Shown here one piece after another: positions 1 to 8,189 of a stretch of 64,000 nucleotides of DNA; position 1 is the first letter of the stretch; each line of letters begins with the position of its first letter. This DNA comes from Clostridium sp. NkU-1 (GTDB lineage Bacteria; Bacillota_A; Clostridia; Lachnospirales; Lachnospiraceae). The notes below the pieces were generated by a model. The model searched no databases, was not told the DNA's origin, and worked only from the letters and a program-made list of their open reading frames with translations. The stretch covers positions 185,463 to 249,462 of the forward strand of contig BBDR01000006.1 of the NCBI GenBank assembly GCA_001312405.1, written 5' to 3'. A program made the translations under genes and the position numbers.

Positions 1-1
1 G

Positions 2-327
2 GGCTGTCAGGATGGAGCAGAGATTGCTCATGAAGTGAGGAAACGGTATGGGTTGATGAGGTGTTGATCCATACATTAAAGGATAGTTTGCTGATGAGCA
101 GCCGGGGAACGGTACGTATTCCTACTGATTTTGTAGAAAATCCGGTAAAGTCGACTGGAGCCGGAGATCATTTTAATGCAGCATCTTGTCTTGGTGTACT
201 GATGGAGCTTTGTGATGAAGAACGGGTGATCCTTGCAAACCGGGTGTCTTCTTTTTATGTCAGAAATGGATATTCGCCCAGGTTGGAGGAGATATCAGCT
301 GGCTTTTGTAAGCTGACAGAAATATAG
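2..327 (+). CDS. PfkB-family carbohydrate kinase, C-terminal part
   Basis: This is the tail of a ribokinase/fructokinase-type sugar kinase, which transfers phosphate from ATP to a sugar in the cytoplasm. The diagnostic sign is the motif GAGDHFNA (about nt 157-180), the PfkB signature 2 containing the catalytic Asp and anion hole (normally GAGDxF). The gene enters from the left edge, so its N-terminus and substrate-specific residues are not visible. The frame starting at nt 2 reads ...DGAEIAHEVRKRYG and the frame from nt 52 reads DEVLIHTLKDS, so one base is missing near nt 55 (GGGTTGATG where TTGGATG is expected). The substrate cannot be told from this fragment. Confidence 0.85.
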
Positions 328-435
328 CAGGTAAAGGTGCCTAAATCCTTAAGTTGACGCCATTGCCCGTTTTACCGGCGGTTATGATTTGAAAAGAAAA
401 CATGGAAGCTTACAGTGTTTTCATTTTGTATGTAC

Positions 436-464
436 TTGAAAGTCCTTTGAGAGTTTGGTAATAT
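436..464 (+). promoter_or_regulatory. Putative sigma-A promoter for the pentapeptide-repeat gene
   Basis: TTGAAA (436-441), a 17-nt spacer, then TAATAT (459-464). It lies 55 nt before the next start codon. This is a pattern match only. Confidence 0.45.
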
Positions 465-518
465 AAGGAAAGGACGATACTGTTTGGAATGAAGAAAAGA
501 TGAGAAAGGAAAGGGTAT

Positions 519-1178
519 ATGAGCCAGAAGCTTCTTATCCCCATCCTTCCGGAGGTGATGGATTTTGTTCTGGAAGATGTAGATGAATTATACCGCAGAA
601 AAGACCAGGAGGAAGCGGTAAAGGATGTTTTCATAAGAAATCTTCATGTAACGGAGGAAGATCTCTCACACATGCGTTTTTCCGCCGTCATATTTGAAAA
701 CTGCATATTTCAGGATTGCAGCTTTGAAAAAGGGGAGTTTACTGACGTGGCGTTCCGGGCCTGCGACATATCCAACTGCAATTTTGAGGACAGTTATTTT
801 AACCGGGTGGAATTTTCCTCCTCAAAGGGTATGGGAACAAAGTTCTGCGGGAATACCATGCTCCATACCGTAATAAAAGACTGCAATTTCAACTATGCTA
901 ATTTCGATTCTTCCAGACTGGAACACATCCGCTTTACCGATTCCCAGGTCCGGGGAGGCTCCCTGACCCAGTGCCGCTGCAAGGCGCTTGAATGGAACCG
1001 TGCAAACCTGGAAAATGCCAGCTTTTTTAAGACGATGATGAAAGGAATGGATTTTACCAACAGCACCATACAGGGATTGGTGATGTCTGATAACTGTACG
1101 GAGATCAGGGGCGCTGTGGTGGACCTATACCAGGCGGCGGAACTGGCAAAGTATCTTGGCGTTGTCATAAAAAACTGA
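519..1178 (+). CDS. Pentapeptide-repeat protein
   Basis: A 219-aa protein, probably cytoplasmic, with no signal peptide or membrane segment. From about residue 50 to 185 it shows the A/C-x-F/L-x-x periodicity of pentapeptide repeats (for example CIFQDCSFEKGEF, CDISNCNFEDSYF, CNFNYANFDSSRL, ANLENASFFKT), which fold into a right-handed quadrilateral beta-helix. The N-terminal 45 residues are acidic and helical. The function is not defined: family members include gyrase-protecting Qnr-like proteins, but most clostridial copies are uncharacterised. The start ATG at 519 follows GAAAGGAAAGGG. The frame is intact. Confidence 0.85.
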   Translation: MSQKLLIPILPEVMDFVLEDVDELYRRKDQEEAVKDVFIRNLHVTEEDLSHMRFSAVIFENCIFQDCSFEKGEFTDVAFRACDISNCNFEDSYFNRVEFSSSKGMGTKFCGNTMLHTVIKDCNFNYANFDSSRLEHIRFTDSQVRGGSLTQCRCKALEWNRANLENASFFKTMMKGMDFTNSTIQGLVMSDNCTEIRGAVVDLYQAAELAKYLGVVIKN

Positions 1179-1247
1179 ACATTGAAGCCCTGACACGTTT
1201 CTGGATCAAACATGAGGTTTACAATAATCCCTTATGTGATAAAATGG

Positions 1248-1264
1248 TTGTAATTATGTTACAA
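1248..1264. promoter_or_regulatory. Palindrome TTGTAA-N5-TTACAA, candidate operator
   Basis: Perfect 6-bp arms around a 5-nt centre (TTATG), about 140 nt before the CD3324-family gene. It could be an operator, but no regulator is identified. Confidence 0.3.
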
Positions 1265-1297
1265 GATAAGCGTTTATTTAAGGAGGCGGGCTTTTTT

Positions 1298-1338
1298 ATG
1301 ATGGAACCCTCAAAGGCTGCATAGCACAGGTTATGCAG
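1298..1338 (+). promoter_or_regulatory. Possible 8-codon leader peptide with overlapping hairpin
   Basis: A strong Shine-Dalgarno (AGGAGG, 1281-1286) precedes ATGATG at 1298. This opens an 8-codon frame (MMEPSKAA) ending at the TAG at 1322. CTGCATA (1317-1323) can pair with TATGCAG (1332-1338) across the stop codon. It may be a leader or a chance ORF; no downstream attenuator is obvious. Confidence 0.25.
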
Positions 1339-1405
1339 TTAAAATAAATAAGTAATTGTATAGCCTTTGCTATTCCTGACAGAAAAATATGTTTGGGAGG
1401 CAGCG

Positions 1406-1690
1406 ATGCGCTATCAGAAAGCGAATGAGATTTTACCGGCAGAGCTGGTGGAACTGATTCAGAATTATATAGACGGGGAATATGTTTATATCCCCAGAAA
1501 ACAGGAAAATAAACGAACCTGGGGCCAGAGGACAGGTGCCAGAGAGGAAAGGAAGCTCCGGGATTTATCCATCTATGAGGATTACCTTTCCGGGACGTGC
1601 GTAAAGCTTTTGGCAGAGCGTTATTACCTGTCCGAGAAAAGCATCCAGAGAATCGTGTTGCAGGAAAAGAAAAATAAGAAAATGAAATAG
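1406..1690 (+). CDS. CD3324-family (Mor/helix-turn-helix-like) small protein
   Basis: A 94-aa protein resembling the CD3324 family common in Clostridia, related to the C-terminal helix-turn-helix of the Mor transcription activator. Conserved features seen are YQKANEILPAELV at the N-terminus, the aromatic stretch QNYIDGEYVYIP, the basic WGQRTGAREERK, and a C-terminal helix-turn-helix-like segment YLSEKSIQRIV. I chose ATG 1406 because GGGAGG lies 6 nt upstream; the in-frame extension to 1367 has no ribosome binding site. It is followed directly by a terminator, so the gene is monocistronic. A DNA-binding regulator role is inferred from the family. Confidence 0.75.
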   Translation: MRYQKANEILPAELVELIQNYIDGEYVYIPRKQENKRTWGQRTGAREERKLRDLSIYEDYLSGTCVKLLAERYYLSEKSIQRIVLQEKKNKKMK

Positions 1691-1732
1691 GGCGGCGCAT
1701 CTGTAAGAAAATGGTGCGCCGCCTTTTCTTTG
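1690..1732 (+). terminator. Rho-independent terminator
   Basis: GGCGGCGCA (1691-1699) pairs with TGCGCCGCC, followed by TTTTCTTTG, immediately after the CD3324-family stop codon. Confidence 0.85.
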
Positions 1733-1817
1733 TTTCATAAGAGAGTATAAGGTGGGCTGAAGTGAAAGAGCGTGTTACAGTTGTCGAAAGGAACAATTGT
1801 AAAAATGGAGAAAGAAC

Positions 1818-2496
1818 ATGAATCGAAATTTACGAAAACAGTGGACCATCACGCCGAACCAGCTTCCAGCCATCATAAGAAGGTGCCCGAAATGCGGGAA
1901 AAAGACAGAATTCAGAAACAGCGGAAAATTCAGAGTCAATGCCAATGGCCGCCTCATAGACGTCTGGCTGATTTACCGGTGCGGACAATGTGAGACCTCC
2001 TGGAATATGACCATATGGGAGAGAACAGAGGCCGGCCGTCTGGAGAAAGAAGAGTATGAGGGATTTCTGCAAAATGATCCTGAACTGGCGGAAAAATACG
2101 GAAATGACAGGGATTTATTTGCGAGAAATAAGGTGGAAGCGGCAGCTTCAAAGGCGGAATATCATGTGACGACCATGGACACTGCATTTCCCTGCGGGGA
2201 GGATCATGCCATGGAAATGGAAATAAGGATTCCGGCTGGATTTGATTTGAGGGCAGATATTTTTTTAATGCAGCAGTTGTCCGTATCCAGAAGCAGGATA
2301 AAGAAATGGTGTGAGGCCGCTGATTCTAAGCGATGGACAGTTTTTGCTTCCAAAAGGAAAAATCAAAGACGGAATGCTTTTGCAGGTAAGGCGGGAAGCT
2401 TCCAGCCGCAAGCCCGGTCTCTTCCAGAATGCCAAGGCGGGCAGTCATGACAGGAAGACAAGTTTCTCTCGTTATTCCTGTGATATCATTACATGA
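1818..2496 (+). CDS. DUF1062-family protein, frame broken near the C-terminus
   Basis: An approximately 225-aa cytoplasmic protein of the DUF1062 family, of unknown function. The N-terminal third holds two Cys pairs (CPKC about residue 23 and CGQC about residue 55) that look like a zinc ribbon. The C-terminal part has the helix-turn-helix/S4-like segment SVSRSRIKKWCE followed in another frame by LILSDGQFLLPKGKIKDGM. The frame changes near nt 2319 and the second frame ends at 2496, so an indel is inferred. An exact TTGTCGAAA, resembling a Spo0A box, sits at 1781-1789 in the upstream region; this is suggestive only. Confidence 0.75.
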
Positions 2497-2618
2497 ATTG
2501 CAACATTGCATATTGTGTAATGTCAGGCAAAAAAATTAAAGGTCTTATAAGTTTCTTAATTACATACCCTATGTATTATTTAAACATGAAAAAGAATTGA
2601 TATTTTTGGAAATGCCTA

Positions 2619-2647
2619 TTGACAATCAGGGAATAATATTATATTAT
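2619..2647 (+). promoter_or_regulatory. Sigma-A promoter of ahpC-ahpF
   Basis: TTGACA (2619-2624), a 17-nt spacer, TATTAT (2642-2647). It directly precedes the operator-like palindrome and the peroxiredoxin gene. Confidence 0.7.
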
Positions 2648-2656
2648 AAGTGTAGT

Positions 2657-2690
2657 TGATAATAGTAATTATTACTGATATTAATTATCA
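2657..2690. promoter_or_regulatory. PerR/Fur-type operator candidate
   Basis: An imperfect inverted repeat beginning TGATAATAGTAATTATTA and ending ATTAATTATCA, resembling Fur/PerR boxes (runs of ATAAT/ATTAT). It spans roughly +5 to +40 relative to the ahpC promoter, where binding would block transcription. PerR control of ahpCF is established in Firmicutes; assignment to this site is inference. Confidence 0.55.
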
Positions 2691-2780
2691 ATTAGGTAAT
2701 ACAAATATTTTTATTTGCTTTGCCCCATGTCAAAACCTACACACAGCTGCATAGCTGTTTTCCCGGGGGCCTGGCCTCCA

Positions 2781-2821
2781 CGGAAAAAGTACAGTTTCCG
2801 CCCATAGAAACAGCGGAAACT
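2781..2821 (+). promoter_or_regulatory. Leader RNA with two mutually exclusive hairpins
   Basis: AGTTTCCGC (2793-2801) can pair with GCGGAAACT (2813-2821). Its central TTTCCG (2795-2800) can instead pair with upstream CGGAAA (2781-2786). The arrangement sits about 55 nt before the ahpC start. No U-tract follows, so it is not a standard terminator. Confidence 0.45.
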
Positions 2822-2873
2822 CCTGATAAGTTAACATTTAATTAAAATATAAAATCATAGGAGGTAAATTATT

Positions 2874-3436
2874 ATGTCATTAATCGGAACAGAAGTAAAA
2901 CCATTCAAAGCGCAGGCGTATCACAACGGAAAGTTTGTAGAGGTAACAGAGGCAGATTTTAAGGGCAAGTGGAGCATTATCTGCTTTTATCCTGCGGATT
3001 TCACCTTTGTTTGCCCAACGGAGCTGGAAGATTTGCAGAACAATTATGAGACATTCAAGAAGCTGGGCGCTGAAGTTTATTCTGTATCTACGGATACTCA
3101 TTATACCACAAGGCCTGGCATGACAATTCAGATAAAATACGCAACTTGACCTATGTCATGATTGGAGATCCCTCTCATACACTTTCCCGCAATTTTGACG
3201 TACTGATCGAAGCAGATGGACTTGCGGACCGTGGTACTTTTATCGTTGACCCGGATGGCATCATTCAGTCAGTAGAGATCAACGCCGGAAACATTGGCCG
3301 CGATGCGAACATTCTTATTGATAAGATCAAGGCTGCCCAGTACGTAAGGAGCAACCCTGGCGAGGTTTGCCCGGCAAAATGGAAAGAGGGCGGAGCCACA
3401 CTGAAACCAAGTCTTGACCTGGTAGGAAAAATCTAA
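2874..3436 (+). CDS. ahpC: Peroxiredoxin AhpC (alkyl hydroperoxide reductase subunit C)
   Basis: A typical 2-Cys peroxiredoxin of about 187 aa that reduces H2O2, organic peroxides and peroxynitrite in the cytoplasm, using AhpF as reductant. The peroxidatic Cys is C47 in FTFVCPTE and the resolving Cys lies in GEVCPAKW near the C-terminus. The start ATG follows AGGAGG. The frame breaks at about nt 3107: ACCACAAGG should be ACCCACAAGGCC, giving [13 protein letters not shown], the conserved AhpC segment, so one C is missing from a C run. The second half resumes at about 3110 ([17 protein letters not shown]). It is co-transcribed with ahpF 12 nt downstream. Confidence 0.95.
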
Positions 3437-3448
3437 GGAGTAAAGCTT

Positions 3449-4979
3449 ATGATGCTGGATGCGGATATTAAGAATCAACTGGCTGAGTATCTCCAGCTTC
3501 TGGAAAACGATGTGCTGATTAAAATCAGCGCAGGATCTGACAGTGTATCAAAAGACATGATGGCTCTGATGGATGAGCTGACCGCCCTGTCACCGGGAAT
3601 CAAGACAGAACAGGTAAAACTGCCCAGAACCCCCAGCTTTAGCATTAACCGTATGGAAGAAGACTTTGGGGTCACTTTTGCAGGCATTCCTTTGGGCCAT
3701 GAATTTACCTCCCTGGTACTGGCTCTTTTGCAGGTAAGCGGAAGAGCTCCCAAAGTTGACGGTAAATTAATTGATCAGGTGAAAGGTATTAAGGGTGAGT
3801 ATCACTTTGAAACCTATATCAGCTTAAGCTGCCATAATTGCCCGGAGGTGGTGCAGGCCCTTAACCTGATGAGCATTTTAAATCCCGGCATTACCCATAC
3901 CATGATCGACGGTGCAGCTTTAAAGATGAGGCGGAGAGTAAAAATATAATGGCTGTGCCTACGGTTTTATTAAATGGTGAGTTTTTTTTGGCGGCGGGCG
4001 CATGACACTGGAAGAGATTCTTGGAAAATTAGGCAGCGGGCCTGATATTTCAGAGTTTGAGAAGAAAGAACCGTTTGATATCCTTGTAATCGGAGGCGGC
4101 CCTGCAGGAGCCAGCGCAGCCATTTATGCGGCGCGCAAGGGCATACGCACAGGGGTTGTTGCTGAACGCTTTGGCGGTCAGGTGAGAGAGACACTGGGAA
4201 TTGAAAATCTGATCAGCGTAGGATATACCGAAGGTCCCAAGTTTGCAGAAATCCTGGAGCAGCATGTTAGTAAATATGATGTGGATATTATGAATGCACA
4301 GCGTGCCAGACGCCTGGAAAGAAAAGAATTCATTGAGGTGGAACTGGAAAACGGCGCTGTCTTAAAAAGCAAGGCGGTGATCCTTTCCACGGGAGCCCGA
4401 TGGAGGAATGTTGGGATACCGGGAGAGGCGGAATTTAAGAATAAGGGAGTTGCTTATTGCCCCCATTGTGACGGCCCTCTTTATAAAGGAAAGCAGGTGG
4501 CAGTGATCGGAGGCGGTAATTCCGGCATTGAAGCTGCTATCGATCTTGCAGGAATTGCCAGTCATGTAACGGTATTTGAGTTTATGCCTGAGCTGAAAGC
4601 GGATGCAATTCTCCAGAAGCGCCTTTACAGTCTGCCTAATGTAACAGTCTTAAAGAACGTTCAAACAAAAGAAATTACCGGAACTGATAAGGTAAACGGC
4701 ATTACTTATATGGAACGTGAATCTGGAGCAGTCCATCATATGGAGCTGCAGGGGGTATTTGTTCAGATCGGTCTTATCGCCAATACGGACTGGCTGGGTG
4801 AAACCATTGAACGCAACCGCATTGGTGAGATTATTGTTGATGACCGCAATGCAACCAGTCTGCCTGGAGTTTTTGCAGCAGGAGACTGCACGGACAGTGC
4901 TTATAAGCAGATTGTCATTGCAATGGGATCCGGGGCCAGTGCTTCATTAAGTGCTTTTGATTATTTAATAAGAAATTAA
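3449..4979 (+). CDS. ahpF: Alkyl hydroperoxide reductase subunit F
   Basis: A flavoprotein of about 510 aa that passes electrons from NAD(P)H to AhpC. Domain order: an N-terminal double thioredoxin fold (about 1-190) with the redox pair CHNC near residue 129; an FAD domain starting [10 protein letters not shown]; the CPHC disulfide centre (YCPHCDGPL); an NAD-binding [10 protein letters not shown]; and the C-terminal FAD motif [10 protein letters not shown]. This matches the usual length and layout. Two breaks: near nt 3924 (AAGATGAG should be AAGGATGAG) and near 3990, in a run of eight T before GGCGGCGGG. Both restore the family sequence ([19 protein letters not shown], then [12 protein letters not shown]). 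A terminator follows. Confidence 0.95.
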
Positions 4980-4984
4980 GGTTC

Positions 4985-5029
4985 AGATGCTGTTTGCTGC
5001 CGGTTGACCGGCGGAAAACAGCATCTTTA
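4985..5029 (+). terminator. Terminator of ahpCF
   Basis: AGATGCTGTTT (4985-4995) pairs with AAACAGCATCT (5016-5026), followed by a short T stretch. An inner stem GCCGG/CCGGC extends it. Confidence 0.75.
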
Positions 5030-5030
5030 C

Positions 5031-5073
5031 TGTTACCTGAAACCTTGACATGTCCCATTTGTAACAGTATAAT
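5031..5073 (+). promoter_or_regulatory. Sigma-A promoter overlapped by an inverted repeat
   Basis: TTGACA (5045-5050), 17 nt, TATAAT (5068-5073): near-perfect consensus. TGTTAC (5031-5036) and GTAACA (5061-5066) flank the -35 box as an inverted repeat and may be an operator. Confidence 0.65.
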
Positions 5074-5115
5074 TTAACTGACAGGCAGGGGCGGGGAGGG
5101 TCTGACCCATTGGTC

Positions 5116-5135
5116 ATTGCGAATATCCGCTTGAC
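5116..5135. repeat. Partial copy of the dispersed hairpin repeat
   Basis: ATTGCGAATATCCGCTTGAC is the 3-prime half of the 37-nt repeat found at 14839-14875, 14879-14915 and 49841-49877. The 5-prime half is not recognisable here. Confidence 0.5.
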
Positions 5136-5170
5136 ATGGACACTACTGGAAAATGACTGGAGTGATAAAT

Positions 5171-5710
5171 ATGCAATATGACGCCTTAGAGCAGCTGCTC
5201 ATTAATTCAATAAAAGAAGTGCAGATAAAATTAGGATATGAGAAAGAACCGATTCGCTTCTACTACCCTGAACGCGCATTGGTGAAAATACTGAAAATAC
5301 GCGAAGGCTCTCCTGAGGAAACAAGAGCCGCATTGGAAAGCTTTAAGGGATATGCAAAAGAGCGTTTGGGAGAAATCAGAATCACAAAAAGCCAGCAACG
5401 ATTTTGCTTTGAGATTCCGCCGGAAGGAATAGAATACGTATATTACCATAAAAAGGACAATGGTTTCTTAAAAGAATTCATTGAAACCGTAGAAAAACCT
5501 AATACAACTTTAGAAGACATTTTGAAGGTCTTTCATAAATTTGCCGGCAGCAAGGTTATCTGTTTGAAATCTCAGGAAGAAGATTTCGATTACATCATAT
5601 TTTTTGAGGATTCATTTATGGATAATTACCGTTATTATATTAAATTTCATGGAAATCACGCCACATACCACAGATTCTTATCCGAAGATGCAGCGGATAT
5701 GGGCATATAA
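5171..5710 (+). CDS. DUF3877-family protein
   Basis: A 179-aa soluble protein that I place in the DUF3877 family of Clostridia, of unknown function, from its N-terminal pattern LINSIKEVQIKLGYEKEPIRFYYP (residues about 9-32 with gaps). There is no signal peptide or membrane segment, and it is rich in charged and aromatic residues. ATG 5171 is chosen over 5153 because GGAG lies 9 nt upstream. It has its own strong promoter, and the following NlpC/P60 gene starts 26 nt downstream and may be co-transcribed. No catalytic motif is visible. Confidence 0.6.
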   Translation: MQYDALEQLLINSIKEVQIKLGYEKEPIRFYYPERALVKILKIREGSPEETRAALESFKGYAKERLGEIRITKSQQRFCFEIPPEGIEYVYYHKKDNGFLKEFIETVEKPNTTLEDILKVFHKFAGSKVICLKSQEEDFDYIIFFEDSFMDNYRYYIKFHGNHATYHRFLSEDAADMGI

Positions 5711-5736
5711 CAATATCATATCAGGAGAAAAAAACA

Positions 5737-6283
5737 ATGCAAAGAAAAAAAGTGGATCGCAACCCTGTTTACGGGCCTGGTATTTATGGCCGCTAATAAT
5801 TTTACTGCCAGAGCAGATACGGCAGCCAATACGGTGATTCCCATTGTGGCTCCGCCGCCCTTTGAGCAGCAGATTGGCCCTGGAGTTGGCCCCGGAAAAG
5901 ATTTTTCCCAGACAGGACCGGATTTTCCGGCAGGAACAGGGGATCAGGTTGTTTCTTTTGCAAAACAGTTTCTTGGAAATCCTTATGTATATGGAGGGAC
6001 AAGCCTTACATCAGGCGCAGACTGTTCCGGATTTGTGTTAAGCGTTTATAAGCAATTTGGCATCAACCTTCCAAGGACCTCTGAGGCCCAGGGAGAGGCA
6101 GGAACTGACGTGGGCGGAATTGAAAATGCCCGGCCTGGGGATATCGTATCTTACATAGGCCATATCGGTATTTACATAGGGCAGAATCAGCTGATCCATG
6201 CAAGCGGTCCAAAGGATGGGATTAAAATATCCTCTGTGGATTTTATGCCCGTTGTTTCAGTCAGAAGAGTATTAGGAAATTAA
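5737..6283 (+). CDS. Secreted NlpC/P60 cell-wall peptidase
   Basis: A secreted protein of about 182 aa likely to cleave gamma-D-Glu-diaminopimelate bonds in peptidoglycan stem peptides. An N-terminal signal peptide (MQRKK..WIATLFTGLVFMAANNFTARA) is followed by a Pro/Gly-rich linker and an NlpC/P60 domain from about residue 65. The domain contains the catalytic Cys (GADCSGFV), His (GHIGIYIG) and third polar residue region (LIHASGP). The frame breaks in the A-run at nt 5745-5751 (one A short). The true start is therefore the ATG at 5737 behind AGGAG, not an internal Met. A terminator follows, and there is no other wall-binding domain. Confidence 0.88.
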
Positions 6284-6303
6284 ATAAAAATCAAATCATC
6301 TTT

Positions 6304-6352
6304 GGGCTTATTCCGATGTTTCGTAAGGATCATCAGAATAAGCTCTTTTTTT
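6304..6352 (+). terminator. Terminator after the NlpC/P60 gene
   Basis: GGGCTTATTC (6304-6313) pairs with GAATAAGCTC, followed by seven T (6346-6352). Confidence 0.85.
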
Positions 6353-6399
6353 ATGCCCCGGCGTATTAAAATGCCTTTCAGGAAGCCAAAAGTTTTTCA

Positions 6400-6428
6400 G
6401 TCATAATTTGTCCCACCCTACATATATT
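6400..6428 (+). promoter_or_regulatory. Sigma-E promoter of the spoIIIA operon
   Basis: GTCATAAT (6400-6407), 13-nt spacer, CATATATT (6421-6428). This fits the sigma-E consensus (GKCATATT, 13-15 nt, CATACANT) and sits 15 nt before spoIIIAA. spoIIIA is a known sigma-E operon. Confidence 0.8.
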
Positions 6429-6442
6429 GAGGTAAGAGGAGG

Positions 6443-7454
6443 ATGAAGGTGGAGAGGAAAGACGAGCTAATCAATATATTTTCCAGGAGTATAAGAGAAA
6501 TTTTAAACCAGGTGACCGTCAGCTTCGACGAGGTTCAGGAAATCAGGCTTCGGGTAGCGGCCCCTCTTTTAATGGTATACCGGAATGAGGAATATTATGT
6601 GACTCCCAGGGGTTCCCTGAGCAGGGAAGGAAAGGACGCCTATATAGTCTTAAAAAATGAACTTAAGGAAACCATGGAGTACATGAGCAACTATTCTTTG
6701 TATGCCTTTGAAGAAGAGATGAAACAGGGGTTCATTACCATTCAGGGAGGACACCGGATCGGAATCGCTGGAAAGATCATTTTAGATGAATCCGGAATTA
6801 AGACAATGAAATACATATCCTTTATCAACGTCCGGCTGTCCCATCAGGTGAAGGGCTGCGCCTCTGTAGTTTTGCCCTACCTTTATGAGGAAGGGAGAGA
6901 AATCTATCACACTCTGATTATTTCCCCTCCCAGATGCGGGAAGACCACTTTGTTAAGAGATTTGATCCGCCAGGTTTCCAACGGTTCTGAGGAGCATGCA
7001 GGCCTTACCGTAGGCGTGGTTGATGAACGTTCTGAGATTGGGGCCTGTTATCAGGGGATCCCTCAGAATGAATTGGGAATCCGTACCGATATTCTGGACT
7101 GCTGCCCAAAGGCAAGAGATGATGATGCTGATACGGACCATGTCTCCCAGGGTGATCGCCGTAGATGAGATCGGAAGCCGGGAGGATCTGGAAGCAATGG
7201 AATACGTGATGAACTGCGGCTGCAAGCTGATTGCCACGGTTCATGGAAACTCGATAGATGATTTAAAGCAGAAGCCGATTTTAAGAAAGCTGGTGGAAGA
7301 GCGGATCTTTGAGAGATATGTGGTGTTAAACAACCTGGGAAGGATCGGAAACATTGACCAGATCTATGACTCCAGGGGAACACAGCTCTACAAAGCAGAA
7401 GTACACCAGATGGGAATGCGGTGGGACAGGCAGGAGTGCATGGCTTATGGATAA
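6443..7454 (+). CDS. spoIIIAA: Stage III sporulation protein AA (secretion ATPase)
   Basis: The mother-cell ATPase of the SpoIIIA-SpoIIQ channel, about 337 aa, related to type II/IV secretion ATPases. Visible motifs are Walker A (SPPRCGKTTLLRDL, near residue 155), VVDERSEIG, and Walker B-like VIAVDEIG, followed by the His-box region ATVHG. The frame breaks near nt 7110 (CCAAAGGCAAGAGATGATG), between CCPK and MMMLIRTMSP, a conserved junction in the family. The ATG at 6443 abuts the ribosome binding site AGAGGAGG. The in-frame GTG at 6449 is better spaced and may be the real start. The stop overlaps spoIIIAB by 8 nt. Confidence 0.95.
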
Positions 7455-7976
7455 TACGTGGCTGCGGATATTAGGAGTCTTCTGGTCATTATATCATGCT
7501 CTGGCCTGGGATTTTTTATGGCGGCCCAATGGAACGAGCATTTAAAGACCGTTGAGAAACTTCGGAAAATGATTTTTCTTCTGAAAGGTGAGATTGTTTA
7601 TGCAAATTCCCCGCTGACGGAGGCCTTTGAACGGACCGGCAGAAAGGCAGGGGGAGAGATCGGTGTTTTGTTTGAGCGTGTGTCAGAACGGCTTTCCTCA
7701 CAACAGGGGGAATCCTTTTATACCGTCTGGCAGGAGGAAATTGACAAGCTTCCCAGAGAGGTCTGCTTATCCAAAGAGGACAAACAGAATTTAAAAGGCC
7801 TGGGAGAGCATTTGGGATACCTGGATATGGACATGCAGGAGCGGAATATTCTTTTATACTTAGAACAACTGGACTTAACAATCGGTTATTTGAGAAAACA
7901 TAAGCAGGAAAAAAGCCGCCTCTATACCAGCCTGGGTATCATGGGCGGTTTATTCCTAACAATCGTTATGTATTAA
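7447..7976 (+). CDS. spoIIIAB: Stage III sporulation protein AB
   Basis: A membrane-anchored component of the SpoIIIA channel complex, about 176 aa. It is distantly related to the type II secretion inner-membrane protein GspF. It has an N-terminal hydrophobic segment (LVIISCSGLGFFMAAQW) and a C-terminal transmembrane helix (GIMGGLFLTIVMY) around an acidic helical soluble domain. The family starts xxWLRILG: this appears in the frame from ATG 7447 and the rest in the other frame, so a base is missing near 7480 (GTCTTCTGG for GTCCTTCTGG). The gene overlaps spoIIIAA, indicating translational coupling. Confidence 0.92.
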
Positions 7977-7986
7977 GGAGGATAGC

Positions 7987-8181
7987 ATGGGGGTCAATTT
8001 GATTTTTAAAATTGCAGCAGTTGGAATCCTGGTTTCCGTCATCTGCCAGGTATTAAAACACAGTGGGCGGGAAGAACAGGCATTCTTAACAAGCCTCGCG
8101 GGGCTGATCCTGGTGCTGTTCTGGCTGGTGCCTTATATTTATCAGTTATTTGAATCCATAAAAAATTTATTTGCATTGTAG
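7987..8181 (+). CDS. spoIIIAC: Stage III sporulation protein AC
   Basis: A 64-aa integral membrane protein with two predicted helices (about residues 4-22 and 32-54), the normal size for SpoIIIAC. It ends LFESIKNLFAL. It is part of the mother-cell membrane channel that feeds the forespore. The frame is intact; the start ATG at 7987 follows AAGGAGG, 10 nt after spoIIIAB. Confidence 0.95.
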   Translation: MGVNLIFKIAAVGILVSVICQVLKHSGREEQAFLTSLAGLILVLFWLVPYIYQLFESIKNLFAL

Positions 8182-8189
8182 GTGAGCGC

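Larger units (their letters stand above)
2497..2873. other. AT-rich regulatory region before ahpC
   Basis: This 377-bp stretch has no gene. It contains a sigma-A promoter, an AT-rich operator-like palindrome and a leader with alternative hairpins, each listed separately. The first 120 bp show nothing else I can name. Confidence 0.6.

Noticed and set aside
893..1213. 106-codon minus-strand frame opposite the pentapeptide-repeat gene
   Set aside because: It lies wholly antisense to a well-supported gene and shows no family pattern. It is a shadow of the coding strand.
1781..1789. TTGTCGAAA as a Spo0A box before the DUF1062 gene
   Set aside because: The 7-bp core is short enough to occur by chance, and the gene has no known sporulation link. 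It is mentioned only in the gene entry.
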